64,000 nucleotides of DNA from assembly GCF_030506305.1 (NCBI RefSeq), contig NZ_CP119421.1, positions 1,542,354 through 1,606,353 on the forward strand, read 5' to 3'. The notes below the pieces were generated by a model, which saw only the letters and a program-made list of their open reading frames with translations, had not been told where the DNA came from and did not search any database. The position numbers were made by a program, and so were the translations under genes. This stretch comes from Porifericola rhodea. Its GTDB lineage: Bacteria > Bacteroidota > Bacteroidia > Cytophagales > Cyclobacteriaceae. This document shows, piece by piece, positions 18,446 through 27,483 of the stretch (position 1 is the first letter of the stretch; each line of letters opens with the position of its first letter).

Positions 18446-19516
18446 TTACTGTTGCTCCTCTTCCTTACCCTGATTGGTTACAAATAAGGTACGGGTTGGA
18501 TAAGCAAACTCTACACCCATTTTCTCAAATGCGGCAAAGATATGCAGGTTGATGCCCTGCTGAATATCCATGTACTGATTGTAGTCAGACGTAAGCACAT
18601 AGTAGACCACTTCAAAATCCAGGCTGGATTCTCCATAGGACATAAAGTGAGCACGATCAAACTGAGTTTTTTCCTGCGATTCTACTGCTTCCTGTAGCAC
18701 TTTAGGAATTTGTTTTACCTGCTCCAGGCTTGTCTGGTAGGTTACACCGATTTTAAAAGCAATTCTACGGCGTTCCATACGCTTGTAGTTATGGATGCGG
18801 GAACCTGTAAGATCGCTGTTTGAAAAGACCAGCTGCTCGCCGGTAAGGCTCTTTACTCTGGTCGTTTTAATACCGATATATTCTACCACTCCCATCTTAT
18901 TATCGATAATAATAAAGTCTCCGATCTCAAAAGGACGGTCAAAAAAGATAACAAAGTAGTTAAATAGGTCACCCAGAATATTTTGTGCTGCCAGTGCAAT
19001 TGCAATACCTCCAATTCCTAAACCGGCGATCATGGCGGTTACATCTACACCTATATTGTCTAGCAGCACCAAAGCACCCCCTACCCATATAAATACATTG
19101 ATAATTAGCATTACGCCACCTAACTGCTTTACTTTTTCTTCTCCGTTCTCCTGACGGCGTACATAAGTGCGGAGTAGTAGTAGTATCGTGGTAGAGATAA
19201 AGCGAACCGCAAAAAAGATGACAAACACTAAAGTAGCCACCCATAGTATATCTTCTACCTGCTCTGAGAGTTTAAGTGTTTTAATTCCCAGGTAAATAAC
19301 AATAAAGTGTAGTACCGGTACCCCAAAGCGGTCTATGCTTTCAATAAGAAAATCATCTATTATCGTATCTGTTTTTTTGGTTAGTTTTTTTAGCTTATTG
19401 TCTATAATATGGTTGACAACCCTTACTACAATAAGTCCAAGTATTATAATACCGACCGCTACCAGATAGGCTTGCACCCGGTTGCCGTAAATTACCTGAT
19501 TTAAAAATTCCTGCAT
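18446..19516 (-). CDS. MscS family mechanosensitive channel
   Basis: A 356-aa inner-membrane protein that should release solutes when membrane tension rises. Hydrophobic helices lie near 15-35, 70-85, 92-112 and 130-180. The pore-lining TM3 is AGLGIGGIAIALAAQNILGD, about 165-184, with the Gly/Ala packing typical of MscS. The cytoplasmic beta domain follows (FEIGDFIIIDNKMGVVEYIG and then TTRVKSLTGEQLVFSNSD). Length is slightly greater than E. coli MscS (286 aa) because of an extra N-terminal helix and tail. Monocistronic by position. Confidence 0.92.
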   Translation of the reverse strand: MQEFLNQVIYGNRVQAYLVAVGIIILGLIVVRVVNHIIDNKLKKLTKKTDTIIDDFLIESIDRFGVPVLHFIVIYLGIKTLKLSEQVEDILWVATLVFVIFFAVRFISTTILLLLRTYVRRQENGEEKVKQLGGVMLIINVFIWVGGALVLLDNIGVDVTAMIAGLGIGGIAIALAAQNILGDLFNYFVIFFDRPFEIGDFIIIDNKMGVVEYIGIKTTRVKSLTGEQLVFSNSDLTGSRIHNYKRMERRRIAFKIGVTYQTSLEQVKQIPKVLQEAVESQEKTQFDRAHFMSYGESSLDFEVVYYVLTSDYNQYMDIQQGINLHIFAAFEKMGVEFAYPTRTLFVTNQGKEEEQQ

Positions 19517-19659
19517 GTCTGATTAGTTTTTTCTTGCCAATATAACAGCCCTGCCAGGCTCAATCAATATTTAATCGGGATTAGGCACTTTCATAAGCAG
19601 CAAGCATTGTTTACCTTGTCCTTTAGTCTCTCTACCATCTTCTCTACTTATGCTAAACG

Positions 19660-21354
19660 ATGAAACTAACACCTCTTACGCTCCTCTTCTTTATTAGTAC
19701 TCTGCTTTGCTCCTGCTCTTCTCCTACTCCTAAAAACGCCTATGATCTGGTACTAAAAAATGCTACTCTGTATGATGGCAGTGGACAGGCTCCTTATCAG
19801 GGTGATTTGGCCATTATTGCCGATACCATTGCGGCTGTTGGTAACATAGGCAAATATTCGGCAGATACCATAATAGACGTAAAGGGCCTGGCACTAAGCC
19901 CGGGTTTTATTAATATGTTGAGCTGGGCTGCCTATCCTCTGCTGGAAGATGGCAGGTCTATGAGTGGTATTAAACAAGGAGTTACGCTGGAGGTTTTTGG
20001 CGAAGGCTCATCTATGGGTCCAGTGAGCGAGCAAGCACGCAAGAGCAATTCACAAATTCATTGGAGTAGCTTCGGAGAGGCTATGGAATATATGGAGGCT
20101 CAGGGGGTAGCCCCAAACATTGCCTCTTTTGTGGGTGCCACTACCATAAGAGTACATGTGCTGGGGCATGAAGACCGCGCTCCTAATTCTGAAGAGCTTC
20201 AACAGATGCAGCAGTTGGTCCGAGAATCTATGCAGGAGGGTGCTTTAGGGTTGGGTACTTCATTAATCTATGCTCCTGCTTTCTATGCCAATACGGATGA
20301 GCTTATTGCTCTGGCAAAGGTAGCAGCAGAATATGATGGCAAATATATCTCTCACCTCCGCAGCGAAGGAGACTCCTTTATTGAAGCTGTAGAAGAGCTA
20401 CTTAACATTGCTCGTGAGGCAAAAATTGATGCAGAAATCTATCACCTGAAAGCAGCAGGACGAAACAACTGGCATAAACTAGATCAGGTGCTGCAAATGA
20501 TTGACTCCGCCAATGCCAATGGGCAGCGTATATCCGCAAATATGTATAATTATGTAGCGGCCTCTACCGGCTTGGATGCTACTATGCCCCCCTGGGTGCA
20601 GGAAGGAGGGCAGCAGGCCTGGCTCAAAAGGCTGCAAGACCCACAGATAAAAAAGCGAGTAATTAACGAAATGCAGCTACCCTCTAAATCGTGGGAAAAT
20701 TTTTTGGTAGCTGCAGGAGCACCTGACAATATTCTGTTAGTAGAATTTAGCCAAGACTCTCTTAAGTACCTGACGGCTAAAACAGTAGGAGACATTAGCC
20801 GGATGAGAGGCACCAATGCTGCTGAGACTATTATTGATCTGGTGGTACAGAACGAAGGAGATATCGGGGCTGTATATTTTTTGATGAATGAAGAAAATGT
20901 AAAAAAACAGATGCGTCTGCCTTATATGAGCTTCGGCTCTGATGCCCGCTCTATTGCTGCCGAAGGAAAAAACCTGGAAAGTAGTACACATCCGCGTACT
21001 TATGGTAACTTTGCCCGCCTACTGGGCAAGTATGTGCGAGAAGAAAAAGTTATCTCTCTGGAAGAAGCTATCCATAAGCTTAGCTGGCTATCTGCTCAAA
21101 AGCTGAAAATTGAGAAGAGAGGCATGCTAGCCTCTGGCTTCTACGCCGATGTTGTCGTGTTTGATCAGGAGACCATCGCGGATCAGGCTACTTTTGACAA
21201 TCCGCATCAGTATGCGGTCGGTGTAGCGCATGTGTGGGTCAACGGAAGGCGGGTACTCAGGAATGGTAAACATACCGGGGCTACACCCGGCAGGTATGTG
21301 CGGGGACCTGGCTACCAGCAAGATACAGCACAAAAAGCTGTAGCTATACATTGA
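19660..21354 (+). CDS. D-aminoacylase-like amidohydrolase lacking HxH
   Basis: A 564-aa lipoprotein (lipobox LCSC, Cys19) of the D-aminoacylase branch of amidohydrolases. The framework is clear: an N-terminal DLVLKNATLYDGSG strand region, PGFI before the first metal motif, SHLRSE with His232, IYHLK with His262, and FGSDARS with a conserved Asp. The usual HxH is absent: where relatives read DTHAH this protein reads NMLSW (85-89). The bridging Cys position reads GEGS with Glu115. The ligands for one metal (Glu115, His232, His262) therefore remain while the second site is lost. It could be a one-metal enzyme; substrate unknown. A normal HxH paralogue lies at 4845-6401. Confidence 0.8.
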   Translation: MKLTPLTLLFFISTLLCSCSSPTPKNAYDLVLKNATLYDGSGQAPYQGDLAIIADTIAAVGNIGKYSADTIIDVKGLALSPGFINMLSWAAYPLLEDGRSMSGIKQGVTLEVFGEGSSMGPVSEQARKSNSQIHWSSFGEAMEYMEAQGVAPNIASFVGATTIRVHVLGHEDRAPNSEELQQMQQLVRESMQEGALGLGTSLIYAPAFYANTDELIALAKVAAEYDGKYISHLRSEGDSFIEAVEELLNIAREAKIDAEIYHLKAAGRNNWHKLDQVLQMIDSANANGQRISANMYNYVAASTGLDATMPPWVQEGGQQAWLKRLQDPQIKKRVINEMQLPSKSWENFLVAAGAPDNILLVEFSQDSLKYLTAKTVGDISRMRGTNAAETIIDLVVQNEGDIGAVYFLMNEENVKKQMRLPYMSFGSDARSIAAEGKNLESSTHPRTYGNFARLLGKYVREEKVISLEEAIHKLSWLSAQKLKIEKRGMLASGFYADVVVFDQETIADQATFDNPHQYAVGVAHVWVNGRRVLRNGKHTGATPGRYVRGPGYQQDTAQKAVAIH

Positions 21355-21416
21355 AACTTTATGGCAAATGACTAAGTTATGCCTGAAATTATACTAAACT
21401 TTAGACATTACTCTGT

Positions 21417-21995
21417 ATGATAACTGTTGGCAATGCAGTAATAAGTGACGACATCGTGGAGAACCAGTTTGTATGCGATCTGGAAAAGTGCAAAGGAGCC
21501 TGCTGCGAGGAAGGAGAGTACGGTGCCCCCCTGGAAGACGAAGAGCTGGAGATTTTAGAAATGATTTACGTAGATATTGAAGATTTCCTGACTGAAGAGG
21601 GTAAAGCAGAAATTGCGCGCTACGGTAAATATGGTAAAGACCCAGAGGGTGAGTACGCCACTCCCGTAATCAAAGGAAAAGAATGTGCTTACGCGGTACG
21701 TACTGAGGATGGTAAGTTACAATGCGGAATAGAAAACGCGTACAAAGCGGGCAGAACTACTTTTCGTAAGCCGGTTTCCTGCCACCTCTACCCTATTCGT
21801 ATCACTAAATACGATCACTATGATGCCCTGAACTATCATCGCTGGCATATCTGCAATCCTGCCTGCACTCTTGGCCAAAGTTTAAGTGTACCTATCTTTA
21901 AGTTTGTAAAAGACGCGCTAATCCGTAAGTACGGACGGGAGTGGTACCAGGAGCTGAGTGAAAAAGCTGAAAGTAAGCTCCACAAAAAAAGCTAA
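21417..21995 (+). CDS. DUF3109 family cysteine-rich protein
   Basis: A 192-aa cytoplasmic protein. It carries a conserved Cys pattern: [20 protein letters not shown] near 20-39, then single Cys in [28 protein letters not shown] and [10 protein letters not shown]. The pattern matches DUF3109, related to the YkgJ-type zinc or iron cluster proteins. A bound metal or iron-sulphur cluster is likely from the cysteines but not shown. The biological role is unknown. It lies 62 bases after the amidohydrolase gene on the same strand and is convergent with the DASS transporter gene. Confidence 0.85.
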   Translation: MITVGNAVISDDIVENQFVCDLEKCKGACCEEGEYGAPLEDEELEILEMIYVDIEDFLTEEGKAEIARYGKYGKDPEGEYATPVIKGKECAYAVRTEDGKLQCGIENAYKAGRTTFRKPVSCHLYPIRITKYDHYDALNYHRWHICNPACTLGQSLSVPIFKFVKDALIRKYGREWYQELSEKAESKLHKKS

Positions 21996-22030
21996 GCCTA
22001 TCTTACTTTTTGCCTGAGAGCCTGGAAGGA

Positions 22031-23500
22031 TCAGCCATATACCCACTTAACCAGACTGAGCCCAATCAGTACCAGTACAATTACCGAAATTATATTTAGC
22101 AGAAAGCCAGCCTTTACCATGTCGGCCATACGTATATGCCCGCTGGAAAAAACTACTGCATTAGGTGGGGTAGAGATAGGCATCATAAACGCACAACTGG
22201 CAGCCAAGGTAACGGGTATTGCCAGATAAAGGGGGTTAACACCCAGGCTATCGGCTATACCTAAGACTACAGGAACAAAAATAACAGTAAGAGCTACATT
22301 ACTCATTATCTCTGTCATAAACAGCATAAAACCCGTAAGGAGTAGCATAAGCAACCAAAGACTTATTGTTCCGCTACCGGCTATACTGTCTCCTACCAAC
22401 TGAACTATACCTGTACTTTCCATACCCTTGGCCAGACATAGCCCTCCTCCAAACAGTAAAAGTATTCCCCAGGGTAGTCGCTCAGTGCTCTTCCAGTCCA
22501 GAACATACTCGTGCCGGTTAAAGCTTACCGGTGTCACAAACATGAGTACGCCCCCTGCCATTGCCACAATAGTATTATCCAGGTATTTACCCCCCAACAA
22601 CTCGTTGATTCCTGACTGAAATATCCAGCAGGCAGCTGTAAGACCAAAGATGACTGCCACCCAGCGCTCTGCCTTGCTCATAGGCCCCAGTTCTTTTAGC
22701 TTATCCTCTATCAGACTGGCAGAGCCTGCTAACTTTTGTAACCGATGAGGAAAGAGCACACGGGTCATCATCAGGTAGGTTACCGATAGTAGGGTAAAAC
22801 AAACTGGCACACCGATAAAAAGCCACTTACCAAAAGCCATTTCTTTTTGGTAAAACTCCTGCATATAACCCACAAAAACTACATTGGGCGGGGTACCTAT
22901 AATCGTTGTCGTACCTCCAATATTGGCGGCATAGGCTATTCCCAGCATTAGGCATAGCGCAAACTTACGGTATCCCTTACGGTAGCTGGAATCAGCATCT
23001 GTATTATCCAGTAAATCCACTACAGAGAGCGCGATGGGTAACATCATGACTGATGTAGCTGTGTTGGAAATCCACATGCTTAAAAATGCAGTTGCCAACA
23101 TAAAGCCCAGTATGATACCATTGGCATCTGTTCCTGTCAGCTTTATAATATTGAGCGCAATACGCTTATGCAGATTGCGTTTTTCCATGGCTAAAGCGAT
23201 CAGAAAGCCACCCATAAAAAGAAAAACTATTGGGCTGGCATAAGGGGCGGCAGCTTCGCCGGTAGAAAAAACCTCAAGTAACGGAAAGAGAATCAGAGGC
23301 AGCAGAGCTGTAACTGGCAGGGGCACGGCTTCTGCCATCCACCATATTACCATCCAGGCTCCTATGGCAATAACGGGAGTAGCTCCTTCATTTAAGCCCT
23401 CTATAGAAAGTGTATTAAGAACAATAAGAAAAATGATAGGCCCTGCTAACAATGTAGCGACTTTGAGTACATTAAATGATTCCTGATTGGACGTGGTCAA
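22031..23500 (-). CDS. DASS/SLC13 family sodium:dicarboxylate symporter
   Basis: A 489-aa inner-membrane transporter with two repeats of about five membrane segments. The two SNT-type sites are visible: ISNTATSVMMLPIALSV near 150-166 and MSNVALTVIFVPVVLG near 400-415, with the family signature ending in CAFMMPISTPPNAVVF. Family members import succinate, malate, fumarate or citrate with sodium; sulfate transport also occurs in relatives. The best start is a TTG at 23500, since no in-frame ATG exists upstream and the next Met would remove the first helix. Convergent with the DUF3109 gene, 35 bases apart. Confidence 0.9.
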   Translation of the reverse strand: MTTSNQESFNVLKVATLLAGPIIFLIVLNTLSIEGLNEGATPVIAIGAWMVIWWMAEAVPLPVTALLPLILFPLLEVFSTGEAAAPYASPIVFLFMGGFLIALAMEKRNLHKRIALNIIKLTGTDANGIILGFMLATAFLSMWISNTATSVMMLPIALSVVDLLDNTDADSSYRKGYRKFALCLMLGIAYAANIGGTTTIIGTPPNVVFVGYMQEFYQKEMAFGKWLFIGVPVCFTLLSVTYLMMTRVLFPHRLQKLAGSASLIEDKLKELGPMSKAERWVAVIFGLTAACWIFQSGINELLGGKYLDNTIVAMAGGVLMFVTPVSFNRHEYVLDWKSTERLPWGILLLFGGGLCLAKGMESTGIVQLVGDSIAGSGTISLWLLMLLLTGFMLFMTEIMSNVALTVIFVPVVLGIADSLGVNPLYLAIPVTLAASCAFMMPISTPPNAVVFSSGHIRMADMVKAGFLLNIISVIVLVLIGLSLVKWVYG

Positions 23501-24166
23501 GTGATATAAATTTAGGTTGTGTTTTTACGGTTTTAATTAACTCAGGTTCCACTAAATTATAGGATTTGTACATTTAATAAAAATGCGAAAATTTTAATAA
23601 TCCTGTCTTCCAAGCTTCAGCGTTAAAGAATTTGTTTCACATTTTTACAAATACTTTACTAGTTACTTTAATCTAAAACACAGGGGTAACTGTACTCCTA
23701 TATGTTTTGTGAAATTACACTTCTTACTAGAGGGTTTTAGTCCTTTTTTCTCTTGCATTTCAGTTCGGAAAGCCTTAAAATTAGAAAGATTAAAAACACG
23801 AATACCCTTTATTGTCTTTGGCTTTGCCCATATACATTCTGGTATTCCATTCTGAAGAAGCATTCCCATACGGTAATTCCTGTACGATGACAGGTGCCAT
23901 TTACTAGTTGTTTACCTCTGAGTAAATCTGCAACATCAGTTTTCTCAGGCACAGCTGGCATATAGCACTGTTCTGTTTATTTCAATCTTACTTATCGCTA
24001 TAGCGTAATTTTTTAGCCTTTATAAATGAGCATTTAGTGCAAACGATAACATAGACTATTCAATTTGTTTCATTCAAATATTTCTAACATGATAAAGCTA
24101 TACGATAGTGGCTAGAACAGCCCCATTTACCTAATTACTCTTTAATACAACCTAAAACTTAATCAA
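23501..24166. other. Intergenic region before the PUL, with unassigned small ORFs
   Basis: About 670 bases. On the minus strand there are two overlapping short ORFs in different frames: 23809-23961 (ATG start, 50 codons) and 23663-23869 (68 codons). Their peptides (for example KTDVADLLRGKQLVNG, and VFNLSNFKAF then KKGLKPSSKK) look protein-like but match nothing I recognise, and could be pieces of one decayed gene. The last 150 bases before 24167 should contain the susC promoter; no exact TAnnTTTG element was found. Confidence 0.3.
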
Positions 24167-27100
24167 ATGACGACAAAATTACCCCCCTTTGTAGGGTACC
24201 GGAAGAGCTGTGTTTATTCTCTTCTCTTTGCCACCCTATTGATGATACTATGGCAAGGCTCAGCATTTGCTATAGATATTAATGCAAACGATTACACATC
24301 TTCTTCTTTAAATACTGTAAACAATACTTCAGCTGCTGAAGTGGCATTAACAGTAAGTGGTACAGTAACTGACAATACTAATAATGAGCCCTTACCCGGT
24401 GTTAATGTATTGGTTAAAGGCAGCACGGTAGGTACAGTAACTGACATAGAAGGAAAGTACTCTATCAGTGTACCTAATGAGGATGACATCCTTATCTTTT
24501 CATCTATTGGTTATACAGCCGTAGAAGTACCCGTAGAAGGCAGGTCAGTCATTAATATGAAAATGACCGAAGACATACAAAGTCTGGAAGAAGTGGTGGT
24601 AGTAGGCTATGGTACTCAGGAAAAAGTTAACCTTACTGGTGCTGTGGGCGTGACAGACGGAGAAGTACTGGAAAACCGCCCCATAGCCAATGTAGGAGAA
24701 GGTTTGCAGGGCGTAGTACCTAACCTTAATGTAAACCTAAGAAACGGAGACCCCTCTCAGCCTGCCGATTTTAACATACGCGGCTTTGAATCAATTAACG
24801 GCGGGTCTCCTCTTATTTTGGTAGACAATGTTCCTATGGATATTAACCGCATTAACCCCAACGATATTGAAAGCGTAACTGTGCTCAAAGATGCTTCTTC
24901 TGCCGCAGTTTATGGAGCTCGTGCTGCTTTTGGGGTAATTCTGGTAACTACAAAAAAAGGAAAAGGCGAAAAAATTAGTGTCAACCTAAGTGCAGAAACA
25001 GCCTTGTCTAAGCCTATCTTCTTTATAGATCCGGTTACGGACCCGTACCAGTTTGTACTAGCACGAAATATGGCTACTCAGCGTACTAACGGAGCGCCTC
25101 AATTTAATGCAGACTTTGTAGAAGCTACCCGTCGCTACAGCGAGAACCCAACTTTTGAAAATGCCTGGGGTGTAGTAAATGGGCAGTTGCAATTTTATGG
25201 ATATAATAATTATGCCGAGCAACTTATTACGGATTATGCTCCTCAGCAAAAATACGATGTCAGCCTATCTGGTGCATCTAATAGGGCTTCTTACTACGTC
25301 TCATTCGGCTTTCTAAACAAAGATGGCTACCTGAAAAACAAAGAGAAGAACGAAAACTTTAAGAGGTACAACTCTCTGATTAAAGGTGACTTTCAGGTAG
25401 TTGACTGGCTGAAGCTTGATAGCCGTGCCTTAATTACAACAGAGACAAGCGATAAGCCTCACTTTTACCACTGGGATGTTAACATCAATACCTCTGCCCG
25501 TCAGGATCCGCTGGATGCTATTCGTTTCCCAGACTTGCCTTACTATCTGGAACCTGGTGACCGTGCTGATTTTGAGCAGTACATTGGGAAATATTTTGGC
25601 GGAACTAACTTCCTCCCTTATCTGGAAGATGGTGGGCGTAATACATGGACACGCAATGACATCATCTTGACTCAGGGAGCTAACCTCACTCCTATTAAAG
25701 GTTTAAATATTCGGGGAGAGTTTTCTGCCAACTTTACCTATCGCGACCAACAGGATGTTCAAAGTAAGATAGAGGTAATTAACAATAAAGACCTGGCTGG
25801 TGGGTTAGTAATTGACAATGGTTTTAGCGGCAACGACTGGATTTATAACCAGTCTGAAAACGATCAGTACTACGTTATCAACACCTATGCCGACTACACT
25901 ATAGATAAGAATAAGCACTTCTTAAAAACCATGATTGGTTTTAACCAGGAGTGGGGGCGGTTTGAGGGAATTGCTACCCGGGCGTATAACCTAATCACCC
26001 CTAGCATTACAGACATCACCGCCACTACCGGTAACCAGGAAACTTACGGAGGAAAAGAACACACCTCGCTACGTGGGGCCTTTTATCGTGTAAACTATAT
26101 TTTTGATGATCGTTACCTTATAGAAGCTAATGGCCGATATGACGGTTCTTCTCGCTTTCCTAAAGAAGACCGTTTTGATTTTTACCCTTCACTCTCAGTA
26201 GGTTGGAGGATTTCTGAAGAAGGCTTTTTAAGTGGTGCAGGCGGTTGGCTGGATAATCTGAAACTTAGAGCTTCATACGGACAATTGGGTAACCAGCTAA
26301 TCTTTAATGGAAATACGCCAGTTTATTATCCTTACATAGCCACATTAGGGTCTTTTAACTCTCCCTATATGATGACTGCCGGTGCGCGTACGCCTGTAAT
26401 CTCTGCCCCCGGATTGGTTAGTCCAACCTTAACCTGGGAAACGGTAGTGACACAAAACATAGGCTTAGATGTAACCATGCTAGGCAACAGGCTTGACCTC
26501 TCCTTTGATGTATACACTCGTGATACTAAAGATATGCTTACCCGGGAAGAACTTCCCAGCATATTAGGAGCAGCAGAGCCTCGTCAAAATGCAGCAGACC
26601 TTCGTACACAAGGTTGGGAGCTTTCAGCAACCTGGCAAAATCGCATCAACAGCAACTGGCGGTACGATATCCGACTAGCTTTATCGGATAATATCTCACG
26701 TATTACCAAATACAACAACCCTACTGGCTCTCTTAATGAGTACTACGAAGGACAGGTAGTCTACGAAAACGGTACTGGTGAGCGCTGGGGGTTTGAGACC
26801 GTGGGAGTTTTCCAGAGCGACGATGAAGTAGCGAATGCTCCGGACCAGTCAAACTTAGGCTCTAACTGGCGCCCAGGTGATATTCGCTATGCTGACCTTG
26901 ATGGTGATGGCATTATCAGTTATGGCGACAATACACTGGATAACCCTGGAGACCAAAAAATTATTGCCTACGAAAATCCTCGCTATAATTTTGGTGTTAC
27001 GGGTAACATCAGCTGGAAGAATTTTACGTTAAATGCCTTCTTCCAGGGTATTATGAAATACCAATACTGGCCACCAAATGGTAATTGGGTAGCCTTTTAC

Positions 27101-27463
27101 CCTTTCAATGCCGGACATGTGGAGAACTATTACCTGACTGATACCTGGAGTGAAGAGAATCGCGATGCGTATTTTGCCGCTCCTCATATCTCTACTAACA
27201 CCAAACAGAATATTCTGCCTCAATCTCGCTATGTACAAAATGCGGCATACGTACGTCTAAAAAACTTGACGCTCGGATATAATCTACCGGAGAGTGTAGC
27301 CAGCAAAATTGGTATGAGTAGAGCACGAATCTACTTTGCCGGCCAAAACATGTGGGAGTACACTAAAATGCGTAAGCCTCTAGACCCTGAAGTTCGCCCT
27401 ACACTTACACAGGAGTACTACAAACAGCGTACCTACTCTTTAGGTATCAACGTGTCCTTTTAA
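24167..27463 (+). CDS. SusC/RagA TonB-dependent outer-membrane transporter
   Basis: A 1098-aa outer-membrane porin that imports oligosaccharides with energy from TonB. After a signal peptide (about 1-35) and a spacer there is a carboxypeptidase-regulatory-like beta-sandwich (about 61-140: VSGTVTDNTNNEPLPGVNVL), then a TonB-box-like stretch (LEEVVVVGYGTQ), the plug (NFNIRGFESINGG ... VTVLKDASSAAVYGARAAFG) and a 22-strand barrel ending in the aromatic LGINVSF. The plug and barrel are complete. The SusD gene starts 20 bases downstream, so this is a SusCD pair. It is the first gene of a polysaccharide locus with two lyases. Confidence 0.95.
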   Translation: MTTKLPPFVGYRKSCVYSLLFATLLMILWQGSAFAIDINANDYTSSSLNTVNNTSAAEVALTVSGTVTDNTNNEPLPGVNVLVKGSTVGTVTDIEGKYSISVPNEDDILIFSSIGYTAVEVPVEGRSVINMKMTEDIQSLEEVVVVGYGTQEKVNLTGAVGVTDGEVLENRPIANVGEGLQGVVPNLNVNLRNGDPSQPADFNIRGFESINGGSPLILVDNVPMDINRINPNDIESVTVLKDASSAAVYGARAAFGVILVTTKKGKGEKISVNLSAETALSKPIFFIDPVTDPYQFVLARNMATQRTNGAPQFNADFVEATRRYSENPTFENAWGVVNGQLQFYGYNNYAEQLITDYAPQQKYDVSLSGASNRASYYVSFGFLNKDGYLKNKEKNENFKRYNSLIKGDFQVVDWLKLDSRALITTETSDKPHFYHWDVNINTSARQDPLDAIRFPDLPYYLEPGDRADFEQYIGKYFGGTNFLPYLEDGGRNTWTRNDIILTQGANLTPIKGLNIRGEFSANFTYRDQQDVQSKIEVINNKDLAGGLVIDNGFSGNDWIYNQSENDQYYVINTYADYTIDKNKHFLKTMIGFNQEWGRFEGIATRAYNLITPSITDITATTGNQETYGGKEHTSLRGAFYRVNYIFDDRYLIEANGRYDGSSRFPKEDRFDFYPSLSVGWRISEEGFLSGAGGWLDNLKLRASYGQLGNQLIFNGNTPVYYPYIATLGSFNSPYMMTAGARTPVISAPGLVSPTLTWETVVTQNIGLDVTMLGNRLDLSFDVYTRDTKDMLTREELPSILGAAEPRQNAADLRTQGWELSATWQNRINSNWRYDIRLALSDNISRITKYNNPTGSLNEYYEGQVVYENGTGERWGFETVGVFQSDDEVANAPDQSNLGSNWRPGDIRYADLDGDGIISYGDNTLDNPGDQKIIAYENPRYNFGVTGNISWKNFTLNAFFQGIMKYQYWPPNGNWVAFYPFNAGHVENYYLTDTWSEENRDAYFAAPHISTNTKQNILPQSRYVQNAAYVRLKNLTLGYNLPESVASKIGMSRARIYFAGQNMWEYTKMRKPLDPEVRPTLTQEYYKQRTYSLGINVSF

Positions 27464-27483
27464 CAACCTAATTACTGCTAAAA

